From positions 4,278,001 to 4,342,000 of the forward strand of contig CM065648.1 of the NCBI GenBank assembly GCA_033220425.1: a stretch of DNA of 64,000 nt. Reading direction: 5' to 3'. A program made the translations under genes and the position numbers. Origin of the DNA: Lepraria neglecta. Lineage: Eukaryota; Ascomycota; Lecanoromycetes; Lecanorales; Stereocaulaceae. This document shows, piece after piece, positions 54,832 to 64,000 of this stretch; position 1 is the first letter of the stretch; every line of letters begins with the position of its first letter. The notes below the pieces were generated by a model. That model ran no database searches and was not told the origin of the DNA. It was given only the letters and a program-made list of their open reading frames with translations.

Positions 54832-56682
54832 TCATGAGCAAACAATCCCCTTCGCAGCACCGACATCCTCCCAGTCTACCTCCCAAACACTCAAAACAAC
54901 AATCTCGCACCCTTTCCGTGACTCACACCTCTTGATTCTCCCCACCACCCTCGCCATCTTGCCCCTCCCTCCTTCCCCCAAAAACACCCTCGAGTCAACA
55001 TCCCAAAGCGCTACCCCCTTCCAAAGACTATACGTCGCACTCAAATAAGGTGGCTTGTCAGTAAAAATGTCTCCAAACTGGAAGGACTGCTTGAATCCAC
55101 CGCTGGCCTCGCGCTCGGAAGAGAGGACGCGTGCGTAGAGCTCGAAAACGGCGTCGGTGTTTGAGCGAGAGGCGGCAGCGGCAGCGTTGACGGCTTCGCC
55201 GATACGGAAGCAGGTGCGGAGGACTGTTCGGTTTGTAAGACCGAGGATGGGGGAGCGGTCTCGAATGGGTGCGGGAAGGGATGGACGCATGAATGGTAAG
55301 GCCTCGCCATTGACATTGAAGGGTACAAGGTGTGGAACGTCTATTGGGGATGCTGGTATCTGCGATGACTTTGCTGGGGTGTATAACTTTGGTGGCATCC
55401 ATTGCAACTTTGGTGTCGAAGGTTTCACTGGTGACGTTAAGGGCGTCGACGCTTGCATAATGGCATCAGATCCATCTGCAGTCAGGTCGATCAGCCCTTC
55501 GTCCAGATCGTCGTCGAAGAAGAAGTTCTCGGAACCTTCTAAGGTCTGCGAAGAACCTGACTTGGGCTTTCCAGAATTGCCTGAGACATGAGCCAATATG
55601 CATGAAGATTGCGAGTTCGGAAATGGTGAAGGCCTTGTTTTTCGAAAGTCTTTCTTTGATGTTGTCGAATTTCCTTCAGGTTTTGTCACAATTCTAGTAT
55701 GTGGAAGAGCACCAGGCAAGTGGGGGGGATTATCTTTGCTGTTTTCATTGTCCGTAAGAAAGTCGTCAGCAACCATATATTCATCAGAGAAATCTTGCGG
55801 ACGCCAGTCGTCCTCAGGTTCATTGTGCTCCGTGTATGGTATGATCGATTGCATTATCTCTTCTAAACATTCATCGTCCATGGGAAACTCATCAGCTTCA
55901 ACGAGATCAGAGAACATATCATCAATATTAAAGAGCGTTCCCTGAGCCGCTCCCATAGTCTCCAAGTTTTCCAATGGCGCTCCTGTCGGCGAGGCTTTCG
56001 CCGGTTCTAACACAAAGTCTCCCTGTGCGGACGGTGGAGGTACAAATTCTGAAGGAATAACGTCGCTGTCCTCATCCCATAGCTTATGTTGACCGAATGT
56101 CTCGGCATCGGTTCTCTGTCCAGCGGCTATGGATCCGTCGTTCTGAACAGGCACATTATGATCGACTGGAGTAGCTATATTGGCACCAGACTTCCCCAAA
56201 TTGGCATATGCGGCCTGATGCCTGTCACCTAGTCCCGAAGATCGGCTTTGCTTAATAGGCCTATCCTCGTCCTGATTTTCAAATGCGAGTAGAGCATCAT
56301 GCAGCAATTCTGCATCAGACCTTTGCTCCAACAGCGTGATTTCGGCAGGCGACACGGTCTTAGCGGGCTTTGCACCAGTTTTTTTAGGTGCTGCTTGGGT
56401 CCTTGAAAGACCTTTGGACATGTCTTGACATTGAAGTTCCCCAGCTGTCTTGCTTTTTCTAGGTTTCTTGGGGCCTGCTGCCTTCTGTGGTTTTGCTCCC
56501 GTCGTGCTTGCCGATGCCGGTGCTTTGCGCTTCCTGGTGGCTTTCGCCTTCCCATCCATCTTGATTTCATTCAAGTTACCGCCTTGCTGTGGATTCTGCT
56601 CGCCTCCAGGGGTATATCCTACTCGATTGATGGGTGTAAAGCCCGAGCTCAGGAGTGGTTCGGCTGGGAAGGTATTCCTGGA
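54832..56682 (-). CDS. Nuclear-looking conserved fungal protein (first exon unresolved)
   Basis: The main exon (to 54832) encodes about 615 residues. The N-terminal third is basic with NLS-like runs (ATRKRKAP; PKKPRKSKTAG). The middle is acidic and disordered (WRPQDFSDEYMVADDF; FFDDDLDEGLIDLTADGSD). The C-terminal 150 residues form a conserved-looking domain: FRIGEAVNAAAAASRS, VFELYARVLSSEREA, FGDIFTDKPPYLSATYSLWK, then KMARVVGRIKRCES and SVWEVDWEDV. Similar C-terminal domains occur in uncharacterised fungal proteins and look like a small beta-barrel. No ATG opens the frame in this exon. A short upstream exon near 56765 (MLDDH...) with acceptor CTCCAG at 56683-56688 is likely but did not join in phase. 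Function not known. Confidence 0.62.
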   Translation of the reverse strand, partial: SRNTFPAEPLLSSGFTPINRVGYTPGGEQNPQQGGNLNEIKMDGKAKATRKRKAPASASTTGAKPQKAAGPKKPRKSKTAGELQCQDMSKGLSRTQAAPKKTGAKPAKTVSPAEITLLEQRSDAELLHDALLAFENQDEDRPIKQSRSSGLGDRHQAAYANLGKSGANIATPVDHNVPVQNDGSIAAGQRTDAETFGQHKLWDEDSDVIPSEFVPPPSAQGDFVLEPAKASPTGAPLENLETMGAAQGTLFNIDDMFSDLVEADEFPMDDECLEEIMQSIIPYTEHNEPEDDWRPQDFSDEYMVADDFLTDNENSKDNPPHLPGALPHTRIVTKPEGNSTTSKKDFRKTRPSPFPNSQSSCILAHVSGNSGKPKSGSSQTLEGSENFFFDDDLDEGLIDLTADGSDAIMQASTPLTSPVKPSTPKLQWMPPKLYTPAKSSQIPASPIDVPHLVPFNVNGEALPFMRPSLPAPIRDRSPILGLTNRTVLRTCFRIGEAVNAAAAASRSNTDAVFELYARVLSSEREASGGFKQSFQFGDIFTDKPPYLSATYSLWKGVALWDVDSRVFLGEGGRGKMARVVGRIKRCESRKGCEIVVLSVWEVDWEDVGAAKGIVCS

Positions 56683-56769
56683 GCTCAATTAGTACCAAGC
56701 GGCAATGAGCATGTTCGAAAGAACTCAGGTACACACTCAGTCGTGTAGATGCTACCGTGGTCGTCCAGC

Positions 56770-57337
56770 ATCGCACCTGCACCTCTCATCTCGTCTGAGT
56801 CCCAACCCCACTCTGTCTGTGCTGCCATTATTTCTCCGCTCAGCCCCCTACTCCGACCCTGCGCTGCTCCTTAGCACCACCTCCGCAACCTCCTTCGACC
56901 CCTTGACGACGATCTGTTAAAGCACTACCGCATTGGAGTGTCATTGACTTATTGAAGCAGAAACGCCGCATGAAGTTGGAGAATCTTCAGACCCCACTTT
57001 CCGGAAAAGGTTAGGCGTGGCCCATCCGCGTTATTCATATCGAGCATCAAACCAACAACATCTTTGCATATGAGCATCCTTCAAGGGTTTCCTTTAGAAT
57101 CCAGGAATCGAGGCGCAGACTTTCGATATCGCTCTTCTCATCCAAAAGCATCCACTGCTTTTGACGCCCTACACCTACTTCCTTCGTACCTGTCCAGAAC
57201 TCCCAATTTATAGCTGCCTGCTACGGAGATATAATAACTCAAATCGGCTTTACAAGCGTTGGCAGCTGGCTGGAGGGCTCACAGATGTGCCTTTGAACTC
57301 TGTTACCCAGGTTCGGCCAGAAGACAAGATAGACAAG
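56770..57337. promoter_or_regulatory. Divergent intergenic region before LSB5
   Basis: Presumed promoters of the minus-strand nuclear protein and of LSB5. Pyrimidine-rich near 56820-56890. No specific site seen. Confidence 0.35.
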
Positions 57338-58934
57338 ATGTTTTCTAGCTCGGTAAGTGGTCTACGCTTGTGTACCTGGCACTATATATATCCTGCATGC
57401 ATGAGCTTTCCAGTCAGTGTCCGGTTTCTCCACTGCTTTCAAAAGTCTCGAAAAAGGCGTCCGATCTATTGAGTTTATCTAAAACAGTGCTTGAATCTTC
57501 CTTCATATTAAAACCTTCTGTCTTGTGTACTTGAGGTCCTTCCGGCAAGATGCTGATACTGTCTCCGTTCCACAAGAGCAAGCCGTACTCGGCCATCACC
57601 GTCCAGATCAACCGCTTGACAAGCGAACAATATGAAGCCGATGATATGAGCGGGATCGTAGATCTCATTGAGGTCATAAGATTGCAGACTGGTGGTCCGA
57701 CAGAAGCAGCTCGAGCAATCCGAAAGAAGCTGTAAGTTTAAATTGCATTCCGGCAGTTTTTTTTGGTTTCGTACTTAATGTCCCAGGAAGTACGGGAGCG
57801 TCGACCAACAGCTCCGCGCACTGACGATCCTTGACGGCCTTATCGAAAACGCTGGGCCTCGATTTCAACGGGCTTTCGCAGACGAACCGCTTCTTGAACG
57901 CCTCCGCGTCTGTGCTACTGACTCATTATCCGACGCGGAGGTGAAGAAGAAATGTCAGATACTCTTCAGACAATGGGCGGTTGCCTATGAGTCGACGCCC
58001 GGCATGGAGCGTATTGTAGCCCTCCAGAAGCAGCTACCGAAAAGGAAAAAGCCAGTCAGCCAAGCACAATCTAAAGTGCTTCGAGAGACAGAGCGAGAAG
58101 CGAACGAAGACCCGTTTGGAAGCATCGATGACGAAATCTCGCCTACCACAGGAAACTCTGCCGGATCGCTGGGATCGCCCACGTGGAGCTCATTTGCGTC
58201 GAGTTCTCTACCTCCAGCAAACCGGAGTGCTATACTACAGAAGCAGTCTAAGGCGAAGCCTGAAAAATCTTTCAAAAAGCACAAACACAAAAAATTCGAC
58301 ATTGAAAAAGAAAAGCCACAGATCCACAAGATCATCGCTGACTCTTACATCGCAAGTGTCAACCTCATGAATGCTCTGAAGCTTCTCAACAGAGAAAAAA
58401 TCCGTGTCAGCGAGCATGCTGAAACGGTAAACCGCTTCGAGGTCTGTAAGGCAAATCGGAGACAGATTCTGCGATACATCCAGCATATCGAAAGTGGGGA
58501 GCTTCTCGGTGGCTTGATCCAGGCAAATGATCAGCTCGTTGAAGCTTTGATGTCATTCGAGATCCTAGACAAGAGTGTCGACGATGATAGCGATAGTGAT
58601 GGCACCGAATGGGATGCTGATGAGGCGCCACCGAAGCCGTCGAGGCCGGACCCTGACAAGCAGAAGAGTACTGAGGAAGCTTTTTCCGGGCTAAGTCTTG
58701 GGAAGGCACCCGCGAGACCACCACATCCTACGATGTTGCTGAATGGGCAGGGCGGGGTAAAGCACGCTGAGGATGAAGACTCTGAGGAAGAGGAAGAAGA
58801 AGGAGACAATCCTTTTGCGGATAGTAATGCGGTGCATACACCAAAGGCCGAGCGCCCTGGAATGACATGGTATGTTACTGACTCTCCTTGTTCGAATTGG
58901 TCTGGTCTAACGTGCTCGCAGGCGTGAGGTGTAA
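57338..58934 (+). CDS. LSB5: LSB5-like VHS/GAT protein (actin and endocytosis)
   Basis: Likely exons 57338-57352, 57577-57731, 57787-58869 and 58922-58934, giving 421 residues. The second acceptor (CCACAAG) is weak, and a start inside exon 2 at 57550 is the alternative. The VHS-type N-terminus reads YSAITVQINRLTSEQYEADD, IVDLIEVIRLQTGGPTEAAR, then KYGSVDQQLRALTILDGLIE and NAGPRFQRAFADEPLLERLR. A GAT-like helical region follows (IIADSYIASVNLMNALKLLN ... HIESGELLGGLIQANDQLVE). The C-terminus is acidic with an NPF motif (EEEGDNPFAD) and ends GMTWREV. LSB5 binds Las17/WASP, ubiquitin and Arf in yeast and links cargo sorting to actin patches. Confidence 0.87.
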
Positions 58935-59246
58935 TACCTATTTCGAGCACTCCGAGTGTTTTTGAAGTCTAGCATGCAATGTACACCTATCATGCTGAAC
59001 TTGCGATGAGTTATGATGCTTGATGTATGATTGATTAGGGCCGCAAGGCCTGACGGTGCTGCATGCTTTTGGCGTATAGTATTGATTATGGTCCATGCAA
59101 TCGATATCTAATCCCAAAGGACGACTACGTTTTTCCAACTCTCCGATCTTTTCACACCCCATACTTCGTCTTCAGCGCTTCCGCTTCGGCACAATTCTTC
59201 GCAAGGACACTCCCCTTCCCAAGCACGTACCCTCCGTCTCGGCACC
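58935..59246. other. Intergenic
   Basis: 3' flanks of LSB5 and of the small membrane-protein gene. Nothing else seen. Confidence 0.35.
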
Positions 59247-59501
59247 TCAGACGAAGGTAAATGTATAATTCCACCCCGCTACCCCCTCCAGCTTCCCCCT
59301 CTCCCTCACTCCCTCCTCCCCCCTTTTCTCCACCATAAACTCCACACCTAACCCTGAGGACTCTCCCTCCTCAACAATCGTATCCAATTGCATCCTTCTC
59401 AACCGCTTTCCACTAACATGATGCAGCGAATACGTCTTCCTGATAGCGACGGAAAGCATGAGGACCGCGGTAATGAAGAAGCTCCAGAGGAAAATGAACA
59501 T
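59247..59501 (-). CDS. Small single-pass membrane protein, possibly with an upstream exon
   Basis: From MFIFLWSFFITAVLMLSVAI the frame runs 84 residues to a stop at 59247, with one strong membrane span and a charged tail (RKTYSLHHVSGKRLRRMQLD). In frame upstream, about 40 more codons read as protein (YNFLTLADLKASALHTLPFP) without an ATG before a stop. The true N-terminus may therefore lie in an upstream exon. No family is recognised. Moderate support from the consistent frame and membrane segment. Confidence 0.45.
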   Translation of the reverse strand: MFIFLWSFFITAVLMLSVAIRKTYSLHHVSGKRLRRMQLDTIVEEGESSGLGVEFMVEKRGEEGVRERGKLEGVAGWNYTFTFV

Positions 59502-60123
59502 GATTGATTGAGTCGGGAAGGGGAGGGTGTGTAGGGCTGAGGCCTTGAGGTCAGCTAGGGTGAGGAAATTATAGGGGGGGAGGAGGTGGGGAGGGTTGGT
59601 AGGGGGGTGCGGAGCCAGGACGACATTGGTTTGGTTGGGGTGGTATGTTTATGCTGTCGGTTTGGTTCTGCGTCTTCGAAATTGTGATTTGGATCTGGGG
59701 TTGGTTTTGGACTTTAGACTTCAAGGTAGATGGTGGTTGGTGGTTGGTGTTGAGCAGAATCTATTTGATAAGGGAAGGCTGAGTACTTGTATTGCTTCGG
59801 GGCGTAGCTGTGGGCATGTGTTTCCGAATTCAGTCATCTGCTACGGGTGAACAAAGGGCAGAGATACCCAAGCTCATTGTTTTCAATTAATTAGTTTTCT
59901 TGGGTTTTCCAACAAAGGGATCTGATCCTAGGGGCAATAATCTCTGAAAACGGATGGCTTGTACGATATTCATTGTTTCAAAATACAGTGGGACTGACTA
60001 GGCCCAGAGCACTCACACAGCGTACTGCATTACCTTCTCCGTCACCTTTGAAAAGTCCCCATAGACATCGAATCTACCGAACCATTTAGCTTCAGAATGT
60101 CATAAACCTTGGATCTATTCCGC
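59502..60123. other. Intergenic
   Basis: Possible upstream exon of the small membrane protein and 3' flank of the SnoaL-like gene. A T/G-rich plus-strand run lies near 59590-59760. No other feature seen. Confidence 0.35.
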
Positions 60124-60613
60124 TCACTTATGCATCCTCTCATCCTCTGTCCCCTTATGAAACACAGCAAACCCCTTAACAGTAATCCTCTCCTTCTCCG
60201 GATCACCTTTCACAATGTAATGGATCGTAACTTCCTGGTATATCTTATCAGGCAAGACATCGACATGTCCTCGGCTACAATAGACCAACTCATCAGCACC
60301 GTAGAATTTGCAAATAAACAATGCGGAATAAAAATTTGAACGCACACATGCTTCATCGTATCCAATTTGGAGCACTGCATAGACATTGCGGGCAGAATCT
60401 CATCCAGCCCATGCATAGTAGGTTGATGCGCAAAAGTGAACTCGGCATCAGGCGTATAGAAACCTTTGATCCAGCGTTCGGCGTCGAGGGAATCGCTGGC
60501 TTCGTAGAACTGGGAGGGTTGGTAAGTAGATGATTAGCCATCTCGGGCCAAATTGTGCCAACTCTCTGAATCCATTCAAGGCTCTTCGAAGCCTCTACTT
60601 GGGATACCGTCAT
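60124..60613 (-). CDS. SnoaL/NTF2-like small protein, copy A
   Basis: Exons 60613-60563, 60509-60346 and 60274-60124 give 121 residues. The first donor is weak (GTTGGC), but the intron position matches the neighbour copy, where it is GTGAGT. The protein reads LEWIQRFYEASDSLDAERWI, then KGFYTPDAEFTFAHQPTMHG and LDEILPAMSMQCSKLDTMKH. After the second intron it continues VRGHVDVLPDKIYQEVTIHY and TVKGFAVFHKGTEDERMHK. This is the cone-shaped SnoaL-like fold used by polyketide cyclases, isomerases and many fungal proteins of unknown substrate. Intact. Tandem with the broken copy at 61010-61475. Confidence 0.65.
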
Positions 60614-61002
60614 ATTCGTGGGTTTTCACCACTGATGTTTTTCGGAGTAACCACAATGCGCGGCACAATTTTGTAAAAGTAGAGCTTGAAATACGAACAG
60701 TGTTGAGAGGAGCCCTCTAGATTGGGTTAGATTTGCTATTGGGAGAGACATGAGGGTTAATAGCCTGCTTTGAAATCATATTCCACATCAACCCCGCTAA
60801 ATCCTGCACACGGAATTGGTTATCGTCCAACGTGCTCATCAATGTGCGACACCACGGGTCAGGTCTAGGACGACTGAGCAGCGGAGTTCAACCGCTCGAG
60901 CTTCTCTTTAAGCTTCGAGAAATTCCCAGAGATTTCGATCCTGGCTCCTATATCAGCATACGAGCTTCCTACCAGCAAAATTGGCGGCTTGTCTACTTAC
61001 TT
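60614..61002. other. Intergenic between the two SnoaL-like copies
   Basis: Upstream region of copy A and 3' flank of copy B. Contains no supported gene. Confidence 0.35.
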
Positions 61003-61475
61003 AAGAATGCTGTTCACCCCTTTCTTCTTATGAAAAATAGCCTTGCTTTGCACAGAGATTTTCTCCTGCTCGGGATCATTGTTCAAGATGAGGTGTATGG
61101 TGGCCTCCTGGCGTATCTTCAGGGGCATCACACAGATGTTTGCCGAGGCTAGAATATAACCTGCTGTTAGCATCATCGACAATTGCCCAGTTGGATCCCC
61201 TTGGTGAACGCACTTGTACCCCAGCGTCACTATATCAGGAAATAGAGACTTCAAGTGGGATCTGATTTTATAATAGCCCTCTATTGAGGCCCCACTCGCG
61301 GATCCGATCTCGATTTCTTTGGTAAAGCAACGTGAGCACGCATTCTACATCCAAAGACTTGCAGGCGTCGTAGAACTGGGATGCTAGGTAAGTTGAGGCC
61401 TGTGTGGTGATGACAGGAACTCACCTCTTTGATCCATTGTTTACTCCTTGAAACCTTCGCCGCTGACACAGCCAT
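61003..61475 (-). pseudogene. SnoaL/NTF2-like small protein, copy B (broken paralogue)
   Basis: Starts MAVSAAKVSRSKQWIKE at 61475, then a GTGAGT...CATCCCAG intron at the same place as in copy A, and FYDACKSLDVECVLT. The family sequence then continues one base out of frame (FTKEIEIGSASGASIEGYYK, then IRSHLKSLFPDIVTLGYK). From there the frame stays open straight through the place where copy A has its second intron, ending in RQEATIHLILNNDPEQEKIS and AIFHKKKGVNSILK. One frame break and a retained or lost intron are therefore visible. A local tandem duplication followed by decay of this copy is the simplest reading. Confidence 0.55.
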
Positions 61476-61481
61476 CTTCAC

Positions 61482-62124
61482 GATGATGGGCGGACAGCAA
61501 TGACTTTCAAAGACTTTGGGGAAGTGAGACTCAGTCTGGTCTTGGGTGGAAGGAGCGCTATCTTAGCAAAATTGCTTAGACAAGATGTTGGCAGCAACTG
61601 AGGAGTTGTGTTGGGGTAAAATAGAAAAGAGTTTTTATCTGCAAAGGTGTCATTCGAAGTCGCAAACGAACCCAGCTCGGTCAATATCCCTTTACAGACG
61701 TAAGATCGATAATTTCCTGCCTTTGCCAACCTTGTGCTGCCGTAGCCTGCTATCAACTGCCTCTTCTAGACCCGATGCCATTGGTGGCCTTGTGGTGACG
61801 CATAAATAGATTCATGATTGGTATCAATATTTATCATGAAACCGTAGTCACACTACGAGTCTCTCCTTGTCTCGGGTAGATGACCGACAAATGGATCTCG
61901 ATTTCTCCGAGGCAGAGCAGAGCGCTGCCCGTATGGTCCGCATAGATCTGAGCGTGATCTGTCTATGAATGGCTTACGCACGTAAGCCAACTGATTTGGC
62001 CACGCAATTCAGGCTCCGGGCCTTCGTGATCGCCCAAAGTTCTTGACGATATCCTATTCTAATCACCGAAGATAGGGGATTCCCAGTCGTTGATAGATGT
62101 CTATCTATTCATGGCTTCGTATCC
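61482..62124. other. Intergenic
   Basis: Promoter of copy B and 3' flank of VPS71. No feature supported. Confidence 0.35.
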
Positions 62125-62953
62125 TTAAACATAAAACTTGAGACATCTACCATCGTCGTGTGCCCCTTTGCATTCTAGCCCGCATACTCTTGCTCCACAT
62201 TTCATGCACTTGATAGTCCCCCAGTAGCCGCAGATCTCACAAAATTGTCGTTGAGGTTTCCCTGTAGGTGGCGGACCAGTACGAGCGGCGTTATACGACA
62301 GTGGAGGAGCGGACAGGAGGGCTTCCATGACTTCTTCAGATGGCGCAACAGGCACGTAGGACTTGAGCAGTAGATCGTCATCTAGAGGGTCTCTTGTTGC
62401 CGAAGGCGGAAGTCCACCAACAGATCTAGGTGCATTTTGCGAAGCTCCGCTACCAGGAATGGCCTGTAATTCGGACGTAGAGGCACGCTTTAGGTTTGGA
62501 ATCGGTTTGGTGCGAGAAGTTGCTGTAGACGTCCCTGTGTGTTGCTGGGCAATTGCAGCCTCTTCATCAGCAAGGTGGTTCGCGAAGGTCTTTTGTGACA
62601 TGAGTATGCGTCGAACATTTAGGGTAGTCTTTTTCGATGCTGCGTCCAAGGTCAGAGACCTCTAATCCCAGATGACGAGAATCTCTAAGGGCCTCACCTC
62701 TCCCAGCATTGTCTTTCGGAACGGGAATCTGAACATCACGATGACTGTCCTTATCCAACTCCGCCAAGTGCTTGAGGACCGCATTCTGCTGTCTCACGGT
62801 AGTGTCCCCGCCTGCAAGACCTAATGATCTTGCAGCGCGCTTTTTCCCACTCGTTTGCTGTGCAGGTGCTTGAAAGGTTCCAGCGTCAGGGACGAGTGCA
62901 TAGCCTGGAGCTCTGACTGATGTCGAATTTGGAAGGACTTCGACGTGAGGCAT
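62125..62953 (-). CDS. VPS71: SWR1-complex subunit VPS71 (ZNHIT1-like, HIT zinc finger)
   Basis: Exons 62953-62698 and 62639-62125, intron GTGAGG...CGCAG of 58 bases, giving 256 residues. The N-terminus is basic and disordered. The middle holds the conserved TTLNVRRILMSQKTFANHL segment. The C-terminus is a HIT-type zinc finger: QFCEICGYWGTIKCMKCGAR, then VCGLECKGAHDDGRCLKFYV, with all Cys/His ligands present. VPS71 (Swc6) with Arp6 helps SWR1 swap H2A for H2A.Z in nucleosomes. Length and the terminal position of the finger fit the family. Confidence 0.87.
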
Positions 62954-63101
62954 GATGGCAGGCTATCAGGCATTAGTGGCTATTGATATTTTACCGGCCC
63001 ATAGCTGTATAGAGAGCTAACGAGCTTGTCAACATTGTAAGGTGAATAAGTGTCATCGAGGGCCAGTGAGCGGCTAGAACTAATCCTCGATTAGTATCTG
63101 T

Positions 63102-63396
63102 CTAGAAGGATTCACCCCCTAACCGTCTATTTGCTCTAGGTCTACAAATTGGATGTTTGATAGAAAACTTTTTGCGTACAAAGTAGTATATCTCATAGAT
63201 CTCTATTATTTTTGTACCAATGCCTTTGCTGAAGCTCGCTTGGTTGGCGAACTATAGAGCTCTGCAGATTTTCGCTTTCTGCGCCTAGGAGGCCCTAGAG
63301 CCATACACCAGGAGTAGAAAGATCGGGAATTCCGGGCTTCAGCCCTAAAAGGCTGGCCGGTTAGGGTGCAGCCGGTTAGGGGGTGAATCCTTCTAG
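63102..63396. mobile_element. Element with perfect 24-base terminal inverted repeats (MITE-like)
   Basis: Left end 63102-63125 and right end 63373-63396 are exact reverse complements (left begins CTAGAAGGATTC, right ends GAATCCTTCTAG). The total is 295 bases. If the outer TA is a target duplication, ends fit the Tc1/mariner/pogo style. The inside has no transposase domain; a minus-strand frame (RRKRKSAELYSSPTKRASAK) ends within it and could be a remnant of one. GCCGGTTAGGG occurs twice near the right end. Confidence 0.7.
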
Positions 63397-63895
63397 CTTC
63401 ACGCGCTTTCTGTGGAAGCATTTGCCCCGCTTGCTTCTTTGTCACGCATCTTTCTTCAATCACAAGGTATCATTGCGCGGTTGCAGTCAAGCAGAAGGTA
63501 GTGAATCGCATTCATTGTCCAAACAGAGCAGTAACGTCACGCGCGCGTCTGATCTTTCTACGTGCCTTTCACGGAAGGTAGGTCCGAAATTTCCCGACTC
63601 CGCTATTTCCTCGTGGCGGAGCTCTAATACTGAAGCAACTCAGCGTGCGTTCGTTTCTGCTTACCTGTTCAAGACATCTGTCTTCGTGTTGGCATTTCTG
63701 ACTGTAGCGCGTGATACGATTATGTGGAGCTGCACGAAGATGATTCGGGCGGTGAATCATACATAAGGGGCAAATGTACATTTGCCTTAGATTCTTTACC
63801 TTACTCATCATAGACAACAAAGACTTTCCTAAAGTTTCTACCTACCTATACTCATACTTTCACATTCCTAACACTACTCATACCTTAATCACAGA
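63397..63895. other. Intergenic
   Basis: Short frames without motifs on both strands. The last 100 bases are AT- and C-rich and could be a leader or intron of the possible gene at the right edge. Confidence 0.3.
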
Positions 63896-64000
63896 TGTAT
63901 GCATCGGCGTGGCCAACCGCAACATCCCTCATTCACAGAGGAGCTACAGCAAACCTATCCCAAGCAATCCATCTTTTCGATACCTCAGCTACTCCATATA
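63896..64000 (+). CDS. Possible start of a gene cut by the right edge
   Basis: An ATG at 63896 opens a frame that stays open for 35 codons to the end of the window (MYASAWPTATSLIHRGATAN, then LSQAIHLFDTSATPY). It could instead be an exon after the acceptor AATCACAG just upstream. Too short to identify. Confidence 0.25.

Noticed and set aside
15575-62953. A physical cluster of chromatin genes (RAP1, WSS1, HP1, VPS71)
   Set aside because: They are spread over 47 kb among unrelated genes; with so many nuclear genes per genome, chance is enough.

Overview
The window reads as nuclear DNA of a filamentous ascomycete (Pezizomycotina; a Leotiomycete-like fungus is my inference, from general feel only). 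The evidence is many short introns (43-90 bases, GTRNGT...YAG), compact genes on both strands, no operons, and typical fungal families: RAP1, an HP1 chromodomain protein, DUF3295 and DUF6594 proteins, a GMC oxidoreductase, and small secreted Cys-rich proteins. No tRNA, rRNA, CRISPR array, LTR element or virus-like element was recognised.

Layout from left to right. At 1-6.4 kb are an MTM1-like mitochondrial carrier cut by the left edge, a divergent MARVEL protein and an ataxin-10 homologue. At 7.5-11.2 kb are a small secreted protein with an apparent one-base frameshift, an unknown 177-residue protein, and a decayed 2OG-Fe(II) oxygenase. At 11.8-18 kb are an MCT-type MFS transporter with a tandem duplication beyond its stop, then SWF1 palmitoyltransferase and telomeric RAP1 sharing a 279-base divergent promoter. 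At 18.8-25.4 kb are a single-pass mucin-like protein, a phosphatidylserine-decarboxylase-like enzyme, a broken DUF6594 gene and a secreted protein. At 26-30.3 kb are the WSS1 DNA-protein-crosslink protease, an F-box-like protein and a relic membrane protein. At 31.2-35.6 kb is a 1269-residue GMC oxidoreductase fused to an alpha/beta hydrolase. A roughly 5 kb stretch with no convincing gene follows. At 40.5-46.9 kb are a GATA-like-domain/DUF3295 regulator and a CCCH-plus-CHY zinc-finger protein whose 438-base intron carries degenerate repeats and a duplicated exon fragment. At 47.3-49.7 kb are a doubtful multi-pass protein and a secreted protein. At 50.3-54 kb are CCT5 and HP1, divergent. At 54.8-59 kb are a nuclear-looking protein and LSB5. 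At 59.2-63 kb are a small membrane protein, two tandem SnoaL-like genes (one broken) and VPS71. A 295-base element with perfect 24-base terminal inverted repeats lies at 63.1-63.4 kb.

The housekeeping genes (MTM1, ataxin-10, SWF1, RAP1, WSS1, CCT5, HP1, LSB5, VPS71) can be spliced in silico into full family-like proteins with no frame breaks, apart from two unresolved 5' ends. Five or six accessory genes between them are broken. That contrast argues for real decay of accessory genes rather than poor sequence. RAP1, HP1, VPS71 and WSS1 all act on chromatin or DNA, but they are scattered and I see no sign that they form a cluster. I did not find a clearly new multi-gene system; the best oddities are the repeat-bearing intron, the terminal-inverted-repeat element, the altered decarboxylase cleavage motif and the decayed genes.
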